Below, piece by piece: positions 11,727 through 22,072 of a DNA stretch of 64,000 nucleotides. The DNA is from Allantophomopsis cytisporea (Eukaryota; Ascomycota; Leotiomycetes; Phacidiales; Phacidiaceae). Under the pieces are notes generated by a model. The model ran no database searches. It was not told the origin of the DNA and saw only the letters and a program-made list of their open reading frames with translations. A program made the translations under genes and the position numbers. How positions within the stretch are numbered: position 1 is the first letter of the stretch; every line of letters begins with the position of its first letter. The stretch is from assembly GCA_024752435.1 (NCBI GenBank), contig CP103028.1:372001-436000 (forward strand), given 5' to 3'.

Positions 11727-13225
11727 GATGACAGAAGAAGAGAATTAGAGTAAAGGAATTAATCTGGAAGGAAGGAAGGAAAAAGGACAAGACGGTAACG
11801 ATTGTTGTGGGGCGAGGTTGGCGCGATAAGAGCGATATATCTACATCGAAGATTCTCCCAAGGTGTTGTAATATATATCTTGTCCAGCAAGAACCATACG
11901 ATATTTTGAGATGCCAACAGTATCTTGAAAGAGGAGGAGGAGGAGGAGGAGGAGTGATGTTGGTTGTCTGCTCGATTTGTATGTGTTCTATACGCTGTAC
12001 CTACATTTTCCCGACTGTGCACATATTGTGTGTGACACCATGATATGCGTCCACCACAGAGTGCAGACCAACCTGATGAATTGTCACCTCGGACTACTAC
12101 AAGTCTGCGAGTACCCCGGCCGGACTACCATTCGTGCTCAAAGAGAGGGCAACTCATGTCACACAAGCCTCATTGGAGGCCGCATTTGAGGCCATGTCGC
12201 TAACATGTCTTTGATTTGCGAATGTAACGGTGCCGTGGGTGTCCCTGGGAACTGTGATGAACGTGGGAGTTTGAATGACGAGGCACTGGCGGTGGTGGGC
12301 GTGTGCACTGCTGGTCGAATCTTACCACATGCACTCACACACCAATGACTTTGTGATCCAGCACGAAAGACTCGAATGGCTTTGTGATGGCGAAAGTGGA
12401 GTTGATAGGTATCGATAAAGCATTGGCTGCTTGTGGCTGGGCATTGAGCCAAGGGGGTCCTATGTACGCAGTAGAACCTGCATTCATCCCTGTTGATAGA
12501 ACACCAACATTTTAGGGCCGTATCTTGCAGGTCCCCGACAGCCCAATCATTCGCTTCGTCTGATTTCGGCACTTGAGGACTGTGCACTCGGGGGCCCATA
12601 AGTCCAGAGTGGCTCCCCACGGGACACTCCCGTTAAGAACCCGAGCGGTAAAACTGTTGGTTTTTTGCAAGGAAGAAACGGAAGCTCATACCGGCAGCAT
12701 CCGTATATACATACTTGTAGCTGCCAGTCATTGGACTTTATCTGTGGTAGATCAATACCTTTCTAGTTGCGGAGCAGTACTCCGTGCATTTCATGCTCCA
12801 AAAACCCAGTGAATATCGGAAAGTGTTCCGCTGAATGTTGGTTTTTGACTTGGGTTAAATGCGTGGTGCGATCCAACATGCCATGAAGGGAGTGTGACGA
12901 CCACATGTTCAATTTCTGCAAAGATCTATGAAGACCAAAAATCAAATTGCATTGCATTCATCAACAAAATCAGACCAGACCCCTTGCTATAAACGAAGAA
13001 ATGTAACCATGCCCGGCGCCTAACCGTATGCCCATCGCGTCTGTGAGTTCTTTCGAGTCTCTTGAACTTCCTTTTTGAAATTACCGAACTCCGCAATGCA
13101 AGACACAAAGGTAGCAGAGACTCCACGGTGCTGAGAGATGCGGTTCCAACTTGCAACAATTCATCCTCAAAAATAACTTCCACTGATCAAGTAGACTAAG
13201 TCATCAAAAACGAAATTCATTTTTC
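11727..13225. other. Intergenic 1.5 kb with GGA microsatellite
   Basis: No gene is supported. It contains the upstream region of copy 2 with a (GGA)n run at about 11931-11954. An open frame of 153 codons on the minus strand (12620-12159) has no recognisable domain, no signal peptide and no splice partners, and I treat it as chance. Confidence 0.45.
11931..11954. repeat. (GGA)8 microsatellite
   Basis: Uninterrupted GAG/GGA triplets in non-coding DNA about 200 nt upstream of the start of surface-protein copy 2. On the minus strand, in the sense of that gene, it is a polypyrimidine tract, which is common in fungal promoters. Confidence 0.85.
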
Positions 13226-14881
13226 TCACCAACAAACAGTCTTCGGTCTTGGCGACTTGGTACGGCTCCGAGATCGAGACAGTGAGCCATTTAATGCTGC
13301 TGTGGCTGTTTGAGGCATATCAGGGTTGTCATACACCAGACTTGATTTCTCCTCTGCAAGATCGTGGTCCTTCAATGCTAGTGCATGGTCTTCGGCGTTG
13401 CGGGTCCGACTAGCATTCCGAGACTTGGGCGACGAAGGTCTTCTCATGATACCGGAGGAATCGGACCTGGAAGGATAAAGATCATTTAGCTCACCGATGC
13501 TTGATCGTAGACTTTTGCATACAGTCTGTCCAGTATCGTCACGTGGGTTGGAGGAGAAGAATGACTGGGAAGATGTGGCCGCGACAGGAGATATGGGTGG
13601 AAACATGTCATCAATGGAATACGCACTTTCATCCGGTTCTGGGGTGGTTGTTGACGTTGTCCCAGTCTGGCAACTCGTCTCTGACGTCGCTGAAGCAGAT
13701 GCTGAAGCTACCGCAGTGGCTTCAGAGACAAGCTTTGCTTGCGGTCGTTCGGACGTGTCGACAACGAGTAGCTCTCTTTCGCCTCGGCCGAGGATACCAT
13801 ACACCTTGACTTCTCCATCATTAATTCCGAGAACGCAGCTGGTACCAGCATAAACAGCCTCGTCTTCAACACCAGTTCGATTCGCCATTACCACAACTAT
13901 CTCTCCTTCTGTCTCGGCTCGGATCAGCGGTTCCAGGCGGGCAAGCCAGTACGAGAGTGTGTCCATATCTGGTTCATTTGGCAGTCTGCTATACGACCTG
14001 GCGTCTTCTCTTGTGAGCCATGCCATCGAAAGAATGACAAGATTTGCTTGCTTATGGAGGACATGGTATGCAAACTCCCAAGTATTCCACGGAGTCTCGA
14101 ATTTGTACGGGCTAATACATCTCAGTGCATGCTCCTAACATATACATCTACGATACTCACTTAAGATCCATGCCTATGGTTTCGAGTCAGTAGCCATAAC
14201 GCGGTAGAGCATTATCGTTCAAGTCTAATTAGGTAAGACACTTACATATTCCCATAGCTACCTTTCCTAGTCCTTCTATTTGTCCATCATAGAAGCCGTC
14301 TGGTCCTTCAAGGGCCCAAGTCTCATCTGTATAGTAAAGAAAGGATTTCCTATAGTTCGCAATCGTCTCACCATCCCTGTTTACAGTAATGGCAGCATTA
14401 TAGTACTCAGGAGATGCAGGCCACTTCGGAGTTACGTCAACCTTCTCGGGATACCCAGCTGTAACAAAGCAATTATACTTCAGGGCTGTGGTTCGAGCCC
14501 ACAGCGATGTAAGACCGGCAGTTGTCGGCTCGAGAAAAGGACTGATATGTTGAAGACTGCGAAAGTTGTAGCCTTATTCCATGTTAGTACTTTCCCACAT
14601 CATGTTGTCAAAACCGCGTATGCTAATGGGCACGCGTCCGCAAAAGGTATATATAACTCATTTGATTCTGGGATCGTTGAAAAAGGGAAGCTAGATGATG
14701 CAGAATTTCCACCTATCAACATCTGGACTAGAGGTTCAGACATACCAGAGAAAGCCAGCTCCGGCAGTACTAGGAGATCCAAATCTTGTGGGTTCGCCTT
14801 GTGGAGCACAGCATCCGCCCGATTGAGATTGTTGTCAGTGTCTCCCACCTGCGGCGCAAACTGCAGACAAGCTATCCTCAT
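13226..14881 (-). CDS. NTA1: Nta1-type protein N-terminal amidase (nitrilase family)
   Basis: Four exons (14881-14746, 14572-14246, 14173-14161, 14111-13226) give 453 aa. The enzyme deamidates N-terminal Asn/Gln so that proteins enter the Arg/N-degron pathway. The nitrilase triad is visible: Glu41 (LVLPELAFSG), Lys121 (NYRKSFLYYTDE) and Cys155 (GICMDLNPYKFETPWNTWEFA). The Cys codon is split: its T ends exon 2 and its GC starts exon 3, a microexon of only 13 nt flanked by a good acceptor (ACCATAG) and donor (GTGAGT). Without this microexon the catalytic motif and the frame are lost. Intron 1 has a perfect TACTAAC. The C-terminal 150 or so residues are Ser-rich and disordered (SRSRSRTKSPRPK), longer than the yeast enzyme. 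An in-frame ATG at 14926 would add 15 residues. Confidence 0.88.
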
Positions 14882-15779
14882 AGCTGTTAACTCCCTGAGA
14901 CCGATAAGAAGTAAGAAATTGACCAAATATGCATAAATGAATGTAGAAATAATAACAGACTCTCAAACCTTGGTGGAATTTTAATATCGAAGAAGCAATA
15001 GATGTGCAGACGTGATCCGAAAGCTTGGGCGGACCCAGGGAGAAGATCTACCTAGGGAACAACGGGGCAGAGAGAGTAAGAGAGAAAGTCCCAATACAGC
15101 TATGAGCTTTGAATGGATTGTTTTGCACAAGGGTCTTTGCGTGTATGCTGAAGAAGTGATGGCTGGTGTTTTGTATTACATTGATGTCAGCGCTTAGAAG
15201 CGATTTACTATGGGTCGGAATCGACTGCCCCGTGCAAACTCGCAAAATTTAAAGCTCCAACAACAGAGCACTCGACTTCTAGTTACCGTGTCCAAGACTC
15301 TTTCGCAACGGCTAGGACAACTCAGCGGTGTGCGCAATAAAATCTATTGGGTTATACTGTTGTTTCTTGACTGCAATACTGCATATTCAGGGTCTAATCT
15401 GGGGTGACGAGGTCATAATGTTCCGAGCCGTCAAGCTGATGATCTTGGAAACTAACAAGCCAATCATATCCACTCGACAGCTGAAGCCCAGCCAAACTTT
15501 CAGGAATTCATTGGTAAAATGACACGCTACTCCACAAACCGTGCTGGGCAACATGGGCGCCTTTGCGCCGTCACACGGCCGCAAAGCGAAAGGGATTCAA
15601 CCTATAATAATCCAACAAAGGTCGAAACAGTACGGTTGGGCAACTCGCGATGCAGGAACGAGCATAGTCACAAAGTTGCTTGAAACTTTAATAAAGATAA
15701 TGCAAAGTGACGATACGTGTCATTAAACTGTTTCTAGAACTACATATTTGAATCGAAGCTGAGTCTCACCCAATGAGTC
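14882..15779. other. Intergenic region
   Basis: Spacer between the NTA1 start and the 3' end of the Der1-like gene. Only short frames of about 60 codons without motifs are present. The left part should be the NTA1 promoter. Confidence 0.5.
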
Positions 15780-16977
15780 TTAATCCCCGCCAAGACGACG
15801 ACCAGATCCTCTGTTGACCCAAGCTTCACGAGCAGCACTGCTAGCACTACCTGTAGACGAACCCGAAGCAGTGTCTGCGGCTGGAATATGCGCGGTTCCG
15901 TAGGAAGTGGTTCGAACATGTGGTCTATTGCCAGGAGAAAACCAGCGTCGAACGAAGGCCGGCGTGACAATGTAATTCTTTCCACCACCATATCTCGGGT
16001 ATATTTTCGTTGCGAAGTTGTATGCGTGCGCAGCAACAAGACCAGTGGCCTGCACGTATGCAGCGAATGGGCTTGTGGCAATGAAGGTCACAGCGAGGAA
16101 GGCATAGGGAAGCCATACTCCTGGGATGCTCGCCACGAAGAAATGTGCCGACGAAGCTTGGTTTTCTTGAGACCATGTGTACATCATGGCCATTGTCAGA
16201 GCATTGATGAACGCAGTTCCTCCAACAACAGTTACATTCAATCCCTGATTTCACGTTAGTCGATATCCTTTGCATGCAGTACATACATTGAAGATATCGA
16301 TATGAGATGTAGGGAGTCACAACCACCCGAATGAAATTGAAAATCAAACGAGTTTTCTCAATGGACTATTCCCACCATGCCTACACCGCGAACACGCCCT
16401 ATGGATTGATTGCGAATGATGGACGTGTCGAAGTGCAAGGGTAATCTTCCCCAGTTCAGGAACCGCTACAGCTAGAAGAGGCTGCGCGGGCAGATTATAA
16501 GGGGTTCTTGAGAAAGATCTCGAGGTAAGGAAAAACAGAACAGAAATAGAAAGAGTCAAGGAAATAAATTGAATGCGCGCGTCGCTTACCAGGATGGCTG
16601 AACAGACGAAGATAATGTACACGAAGAAGTCTCCATAGTTCGAGAATCTCGGCTCTCCTCTCTCGAGCATGGCTGAATATGTGTACAAAAAGTATGTATC
16701 GAAGATGATGCTCAGCTTGGGAGCTGTCAGGACGAACGATGTGTAGCATCGCCAGATCTCTGGATACGGCCACAGCCTGAATACCATTTGAGGGTAGAAA
16801 GGCAAGTAGTAGAAGTTTATGAAACCCGTATATGCTAGGCACGACAAGACGAAAGCAGAAGCCGCCAATGTCCTAAACTTTCTATCAGCAACAGCATTGG
16901 CGAATGCTTTGGAGCTCGAAATAAGCATACCTGGACACTGGCGGGCACTCCTTGAAGTAAGTCATCACGTCCGACAT
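15780..16977 (-). CDS. DER1: Der1-like Derlin (ER-associated degradation)
   Basis: Proposed exons 16977-16931, 16881-16590 and 16244-15780 give 267 aa. It opens with MSDVMTYFKECPPVSRKF, as Der1 proteins do, and continues through the rhomboid-fold WR region (PEIWRCYTSFVL), a hydrophobic helix (DFFVYIIFVCSAIL), MYTWSQEN, IPGVWLPYAFLAVTF, TGLVAAHAYNF and a conserved YPRYGGGKNYIVTPAFVRRWF. Derlins are polytopic ER membrane pseudoproteases that move misfolded proteins toward Hrd1/Cdc48. The first intron is 50 nt and clear. The second (16589-16245) is 345 nt, unusually long here; it ends in CTAAC...AAATCAG and joins in frame, but an internal exon cannot be excluded. The tail is Ser/Thr-rich. A second Derlin lies at 43669. 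Confidence 0.8.
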
Positions 16978-17329
16978 GATCGCAGAGATCAATTGAGCAA
17001 AACTTTGCTGAGACGAAGCTTTGGAAGCTTAGAATGTGGGAGAGAAGAAAAGAGAAGAACAGAGAGCTGCCTTGTGACATATGATCGTGTTCTTCTCGCT
17101 TGAATTAGTCAGCTAAGAAGCGGCGCGGCTAGTAATGGTGCCGCCGGTGACGGAGCCACCCCACCAAAACTTTTGAATCATACTAGGAAACCCTATCAAT
17201 GTAACGAGCATGAAGCGTTGAAGTTAGAACAAATAATAATTATGCTTTGGAAGTAAACGCAATTATGATCATGATCATCTAAAAGTGTATAAAAATGTAT
17301 GTTTCTAAAATGTGAGTTGGTCTTTCTCT
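16978..17329. other. Der1 upstream region
   Basis: Short spacer containing the promoter of the Der1-like gene. It borders the LYS9 relic on the right. Nothing else is visible. Confidence 0.5.
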
Positions 17330-18697
17330 CATTCATACTGGAGTTTTCTTATGCATGGTGCGGGTTTTGTTCCTGAGCATACGAATCTTCCTCAGCGATG
17401 TTGGCACGAGATCTATGTTGGTTTTCCTTATGAAAAAGGACACAAAGATATCAATTGCACTTCCGTAACCTCAGGAGCTTGCGTAATCCTCGACAGCGCA
17501 AAGATCCACGAAAGTAAGAATGCTAACCTAATCTATGTTGAACTCAATGAGGAGACTCGACACTGAAGTTGACAAGGACTCGTGATCTCTTTGATCTCAT
17601 ACGACTACCACGTCACCTTTGCCAAGTCTGTCTTCCGCTGGAAGAAGCGAGTTTTTATCATCTCTTACCTTTTACCAACAATAATGAGCTTGTGGAGGAG
17701 GCCAAGCACGCCGATATCATCGTTATGAATGAGATTGGTCTTGGTCCAGAAATGATCACTTGTACAATGTTGAGACCACTGAGGAGGGCCAAAGTAAGAG
17801 TATCACCTCTTTCATCCCCTGCTGTATTGGTCTTCTAACCTCAGAGTCTCCCGACAACACGCTCGAGTTTGAGTTAATCTGGTCTTTCCGTGGGGTATTT
17901 CCTGAGATTGAAAAGCCAGCATCATAATACCACGATGGTGAGAATCTTATTATCACCTTCGAGAATCTCATGTCCTACGCCAAGTTATACTTGATATACC
18001 CAGGACATGCCTCAATCACCTACCCATTCAGAGACTTCCCTATATGAGGAGCACTACAACATTCTAAAGGCCCAGACTATTTTCCGCGGTACTCTCAGAT
18101 ATCAAAGAATCCCAGATTTCATCAATTTCGTCATAACACCGTATCCATAAGAGATTCTGTGGTGACCTACCTCAAAGACCTAATCAGCTGAAAGGTAGTC
18201 AGTCACTCGTCAGATCCTCGATGTCCCACCCTCCAGCCAGAAGGAACTTAGGTAGGCCATTGCTTCCAAAACTAAGTTCATCTCCACCGAGTTAAAGCAC
18301 CGCATCCTCAGTGGCTTCAAGTGCATCTGTATCTTCTTTAAGAAGACGGCCACCACGCGCACCAACCTATACGACATGCTCTGCGCAAGTATCGAGAGGA
18401 TGACGGGATTCAAGGGGATTAGAGTACCTTCGTCATGTTCCAACACGAGTCTGAGGCCGAGCACGTTCAATGGCACAAAGAATACTCATACATTACACTC
18501 CGCGAACATGTTTATGCAAAGGGCTATTCCGGCGTGGCTAAGCTCGTCGGTGTGCCTTGTGGTGTCGTAGTTAAACTAGTCCTTAGGAGCACCATCTCCA
18601 AAAGGATGTCTTGGCTCGAACTGCTTCCAAAACTAACGATCTCTTGATGATGGAGTTGAGGATATACGGCATCAACATGCTTGTGCAGACCTTTTGA
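17330..18697 (+). pseudogene. LYS9 (pseudogene): Decayed saccharopine reductase (LYS9) relic
   Basis: No long frame remains, but collinear fragments in all three plus-strand frames match saccharopine dehydrogenase (NADP+, L-glutamate-forming), the penultimate enzyme of fungal alpha-aminoadipate lysine synthesis. In order: HGAGFVPEHTNL near 17355 (dinucleotide-binding start), GLVISLISYDYHVTFAKSV near 17580, IIVMNEIGLGPE near 17720, IYPGHASITYPFRDF near 17995, YNILKAQTIFRGTLRYQ near 18058, ILDVPPSSQKEL near 18212, LYDMLCASIERM near 18368, GYSGVAKLVGVPCGVVVKLV near 18520, and NDLLMMELRIYGINMLVQTF before a TGA at 18697. Stops and frameshifts separate nearly every block, so it cannot encode an enzyme. 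A working copy must be elsewhere if the organism makes lysine. Length and order match an almost full-length copy. Confidence 0.85.
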
Positions 18698-19083
18698 ATG
18701 TCATCATATTCTAAAACATGTTTTTTAGTTGTAATTTCTTCTCCTTCAATTCTCTTTATTTAATACTTCTGGGGATTTTTATTTTCTACAAAAATTGAAC
18801 GAGCTACACAAATGGTCTGGTATAAATACTGGAAGAACAGATAATCTTGTTCATGGGACGTACCAATGACTTCTCTTCAACCTGAACCCGTAAATCTATG
18901 CAAAGCTTACTATTTAGGTCATCGAAATTCTCTCGATCCTTACAAAAAAATGATTGAGAACAAATCACAACACCAAGCACAAAGAAGCACCAGAGAAGAT
19001 ACCTATATTCAACGCTAAACTCCTATCCATGCAAGCCTACATATAACAGCAATCTAAGCCCATATATACAGCACAGTCTAAGC
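18698..19083. other. Spacer between LYS9 relic and ERV46
   Basis: AT-rich, convergent 3' flanks. No gene or repeat is visible. Confidence 0.5.
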
Positions 19084-20529
19084 TTATAAGCTCTTGTTCT
19101 GCAGCTTTCTGATTCTGTTGACACCTTCATACGCAGCTCTATCAACAGCAGCAGCAACTGTGAGCGTACCACCGATGATAGCACACAAGCCAGTCAAGAA
19201 GCCTGAGAGAGTCTTGGTACGCTCTTCTCTGTTGATGACCTTCATTGGAGAGATATCCTAAATTTATATTAGCAGTTGCGCACAATTTAGAATTGAGAAA
19301 ACATACGTAAGAGAAGAAAACACCGGGAATTCCACCACGGGCATGTAATCTCTCCTTGTGACCATCCTTGGAGTCATCACCACCCATAAGACTACGCTTG
19401 TGGCTGGTAGCAGAGTACTGATGTGTCTCAAGACTGCCATCCGTAGAACGGCCGTAAAGTCCAAGGCCAACTTTATCCTCGCCCCAGATCTCCAAATGCG
19501 AATTCTTCTTGTTCCAGCCGAGCGGAAGGTAGGATGTTGAGACGACCTTGACAAAATACATGAAGTTGTAAGCAGCATCTGGCGCAGACTGTTGGGTATC
19601 ATCAAGTGGGTTGAGGTGGTGGTTCGTCCATGGCATATCGTTACTCGAGCCAAGCTTCTTGCTGAGTTCCTCTGGGAGCTGTGGACCGAAGCGCAAGTGA
19701 TGGATGATGTGCGAGAAGGCGTGACCACCGTCCTCAGTGTAGGCAAAGTAGTTCTCCAAGTCATGAACGTGCATGTTTCCGTTACTGAAACTGCGTCCTG
19801 GGGCAATGTGGAAGTTTCCAATGACCTTGTTGACACGGATACCACCCTCAATGCGGCATCCCTCCTTGCGTTGCGCATCCAGGCGTTCACTGAAGTGCTC
19901 GCGCTCGCACTGCTCGACATTCTCGCCGCGTCCAAAGGCCCAGGAAACAGAGGCATAGGCTTCTCGTACTTCGTCGCATGTTTGACAGCATCCTGGCTTC
20001 TGTGCATTCGGTGGTGGTGGTGGTCCGTAACATTGTCCGCAGTACTCAGGGTCGAGATGAGCCGCAGCGTCTTCACCATGGAGATCAAGGGCAGTCTTTT
20101 CTATTTCAAGTCCGCCTTCCGATTGTGGTCCCAAGCGTACTTTCTTGACTCCGTGCATAACACCCGTTTGTTGTTCGCCAGAAACATCCATTACATCGAG
20201 AGTGAGAAGCTCACATGGGATTCGGGGGAAAGTAATGTTCATATGGATTTCCATCTTTTCACCTACAGACACATTATCAGTCAATTAAACCTTAAATGCC
20301 CGAAAAGGACATTTGAGCATGTGCGATTTATCTCACCTCTTCCTTTATCCACTATCAGTTCGGGATGGACTACTATCCGTCTGTAATCCATCCATTCTCC
20401 CCAAGCCAAGTACAAAACGATAAGCAGCGAAGCTATCGTGACAATACCTCCAGAGGTAGTACGGATACGTGCTTCATCCACCGTCTTGGTAAAGGCATCT
20501 AGCCTGGTAAATCTGGACTTTGGCGGCAT
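19084..20529 (-). CDS. ERV46: Erv46 / ERGIC3 COPII vesicle cargo receptor
   Basis: Three exons (20529-20337, 20262-19307, 19257-19084) give 440 aa. Start MPPKSRFTRLDAFTKTVDEAR with the first transmembrane helix (IVTIASLLIVLYLAWGEW). The lumenal part has ITFPRIPCELLTLDVMDVSG, the paired-Cys region PEYCGQCYGP...CCQTCDEVREAY, and RVNKVIGNFHIAPGRSF with the HVHDL motif. The C-terminus has FFSYDISPM, EERTKTLSGFLTGLCAIIGG and a second hydrophobic helix, ending KLQNKSL. With Erv41 it forms a complex cycling between ER and Golgi that retrieves lumenal proteins. The length is typical of filamentous ascomycetes. The splice joins read DKGRGEKM and FFSYDISP, as expected for the family. Confidence 0.93.
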
Positions 20530-21740
20530 GATTGTCGCGAACAAGTCAAAGTGCAGTAACGATTGAAATAATAAATGGAAACAGGAGAATTGGAGATTGA
20601 GAACGAGTTGCAGCCTCGCGGCAGTTAACTTGAAATGTGCCAATGGCTGTGAACGTCGCGTGGGATTTCTGGGCAGAAAACGTAAGGAGTGAGATGAAAA
20701 TAAATGACTGCGAGGAGAGGCGCTTGTTCACCAATACCAATGTTTATTGGGATATGGAATGAATCCGTGAAGCTATAACCATGTGCTGAGCTAGAGGCCA
20801 CCTTTGTGACTTCGCATTCGGCTGAGAAGAGAGAGTTCTGGCCTTAGGAAAGCCCCGCCGAGGATCGATATCGGCTTCAGGATGATCCGGTCGGAGGACG
20901 CAACGTGCACCAATGTTTACCCGGTATGTACAGTGTTTGCAGATACATCTCAATTGCTTGCAACAATTTATGCGAACCCAAAAAGATGCTTTCATACGGA
21001 TCCAGATAAAACCGGTTGAAAGGTTGGATTTGGATCTTTTGATGTTCATATCAACCGATCAACATGAAAGGTGGAAATGAGAGTTGTTAAACCCAACCCT
21101 TGACTCCCTTGCATAGGCAAAGGTTTACTTATTCTGCTAAAAATTCCGTGAATATCAAAAAGTCCCCGGCCTAACATCAACATACTTTCTCGAGTTGAAG
21201 CCATGGTCTATTACGTGATTAGCTATAGTGCTATGACCAGCACTGTGAGTAAAGAATTAAATTACCCAGGATGATCTTCTTCTAATTGAGTTTATCAGTC
21301 TCTCGGAGAGATAAGAGAATCGTACGGCATAGATTTATAATGACAGGCAATTCTCATCCAAAGTGCATACTGTAGCACGGTGGCACAGCGATTCAAGAAG
21401 CTCTTTCACCAATCGTGCTGTCTGCATAACAATATCGAGTGCAATCCCATTTTCGTATCAAACTCAACAATTGAAAGGGCTCCCGCGGTGCATCTTCGAA
21501 GGAAGATCTCCACGTACAATGGCGTAATCAATTACCTTATCATAGTGAGATACTCATTCCTTCTCCCAAGAGCCATAAATATCTCCATCCCGTCGACCAC
21601 CGCAAAATCCTCACACTCCACCTCACACAGGCTAAATACACTGCAGCATAACAATATGCCCTCAACAATATGGATGCGGCATCTACCACATACACACCTT
21701 AAGTTAGACCACCTTTCACCTGCCTGTGCCTGGTACCTGC
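20530..21740. other. ERV46 upstream / intergenic
   Basis: No gene is supported; overlapping open frames near 21380-21790 are not conserved in appearance. It should contain the ERV46 promoter on its left side. Confidence 0.45.
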
Positions 21741-22072
21741 ATGGCCGCTCCCGCTGTCGAAGAGGATTCAGGCACAACGGAGGGAGATGAGATGACGAGC
21801 CAGGGCCACGCTCTCTCCAACGAACAACTCAGCACCTTCCAGTTCCCACTACGCACTGTGTTGACTGCGGTCAGTTTCTATTCTCGTCATGCTGGGCCGT
21901 CCCGCTTTCCATGAGGCATGTATGAATAGGTGTCAATAAGCCTGGTGCGAGGTACGACGTGCGCGAATTGATTGTGGAGTGCAGTACCTTCGAATCCTCA
22001 CTGCATGGCGCTTCGCAAATCGGATTCGTCGCCTTTGAGATACTTGAGTACGTTGTTCTCACTTGCTTCTAG
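21741..22072 (+). CDS. Possible small unrecognised protein (two exons)
   Basis: I do not recognise this protein. A start at 21741 (MAAPAVEEDSGTTEGDEM) runs 43 codons to ACTGCG followed by a GTCAGT donor at 21870. Using the AATAAG acceptor, the frame reopens at 21941 as PGARYDVRELIVECSTF and then ESSLHGASQIGFVAFEILEY, stopping at 22070-22072 (86 aa in total). The second segment looks like real protein in composition, and the segment is more GC-rich than its surroundings. There is no signal peptide or transmembrane helix. It could be a real small gene, the remnant of a longer one, or chance; RNA evidence is required. Confidence 0.3.

Noticed and set aside
12159..12620. 153-codon minus-strand open frame
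   Set aside because: No domain, no signal peptide, no splice partners, and its composition does not look like a conserved protein.
19592..20386. 264-codon plus-strand open frame and a 274-codon minus-strand frame nearby
   Set aside because: Both are shadows of the ERV46 coding exon in other frames.
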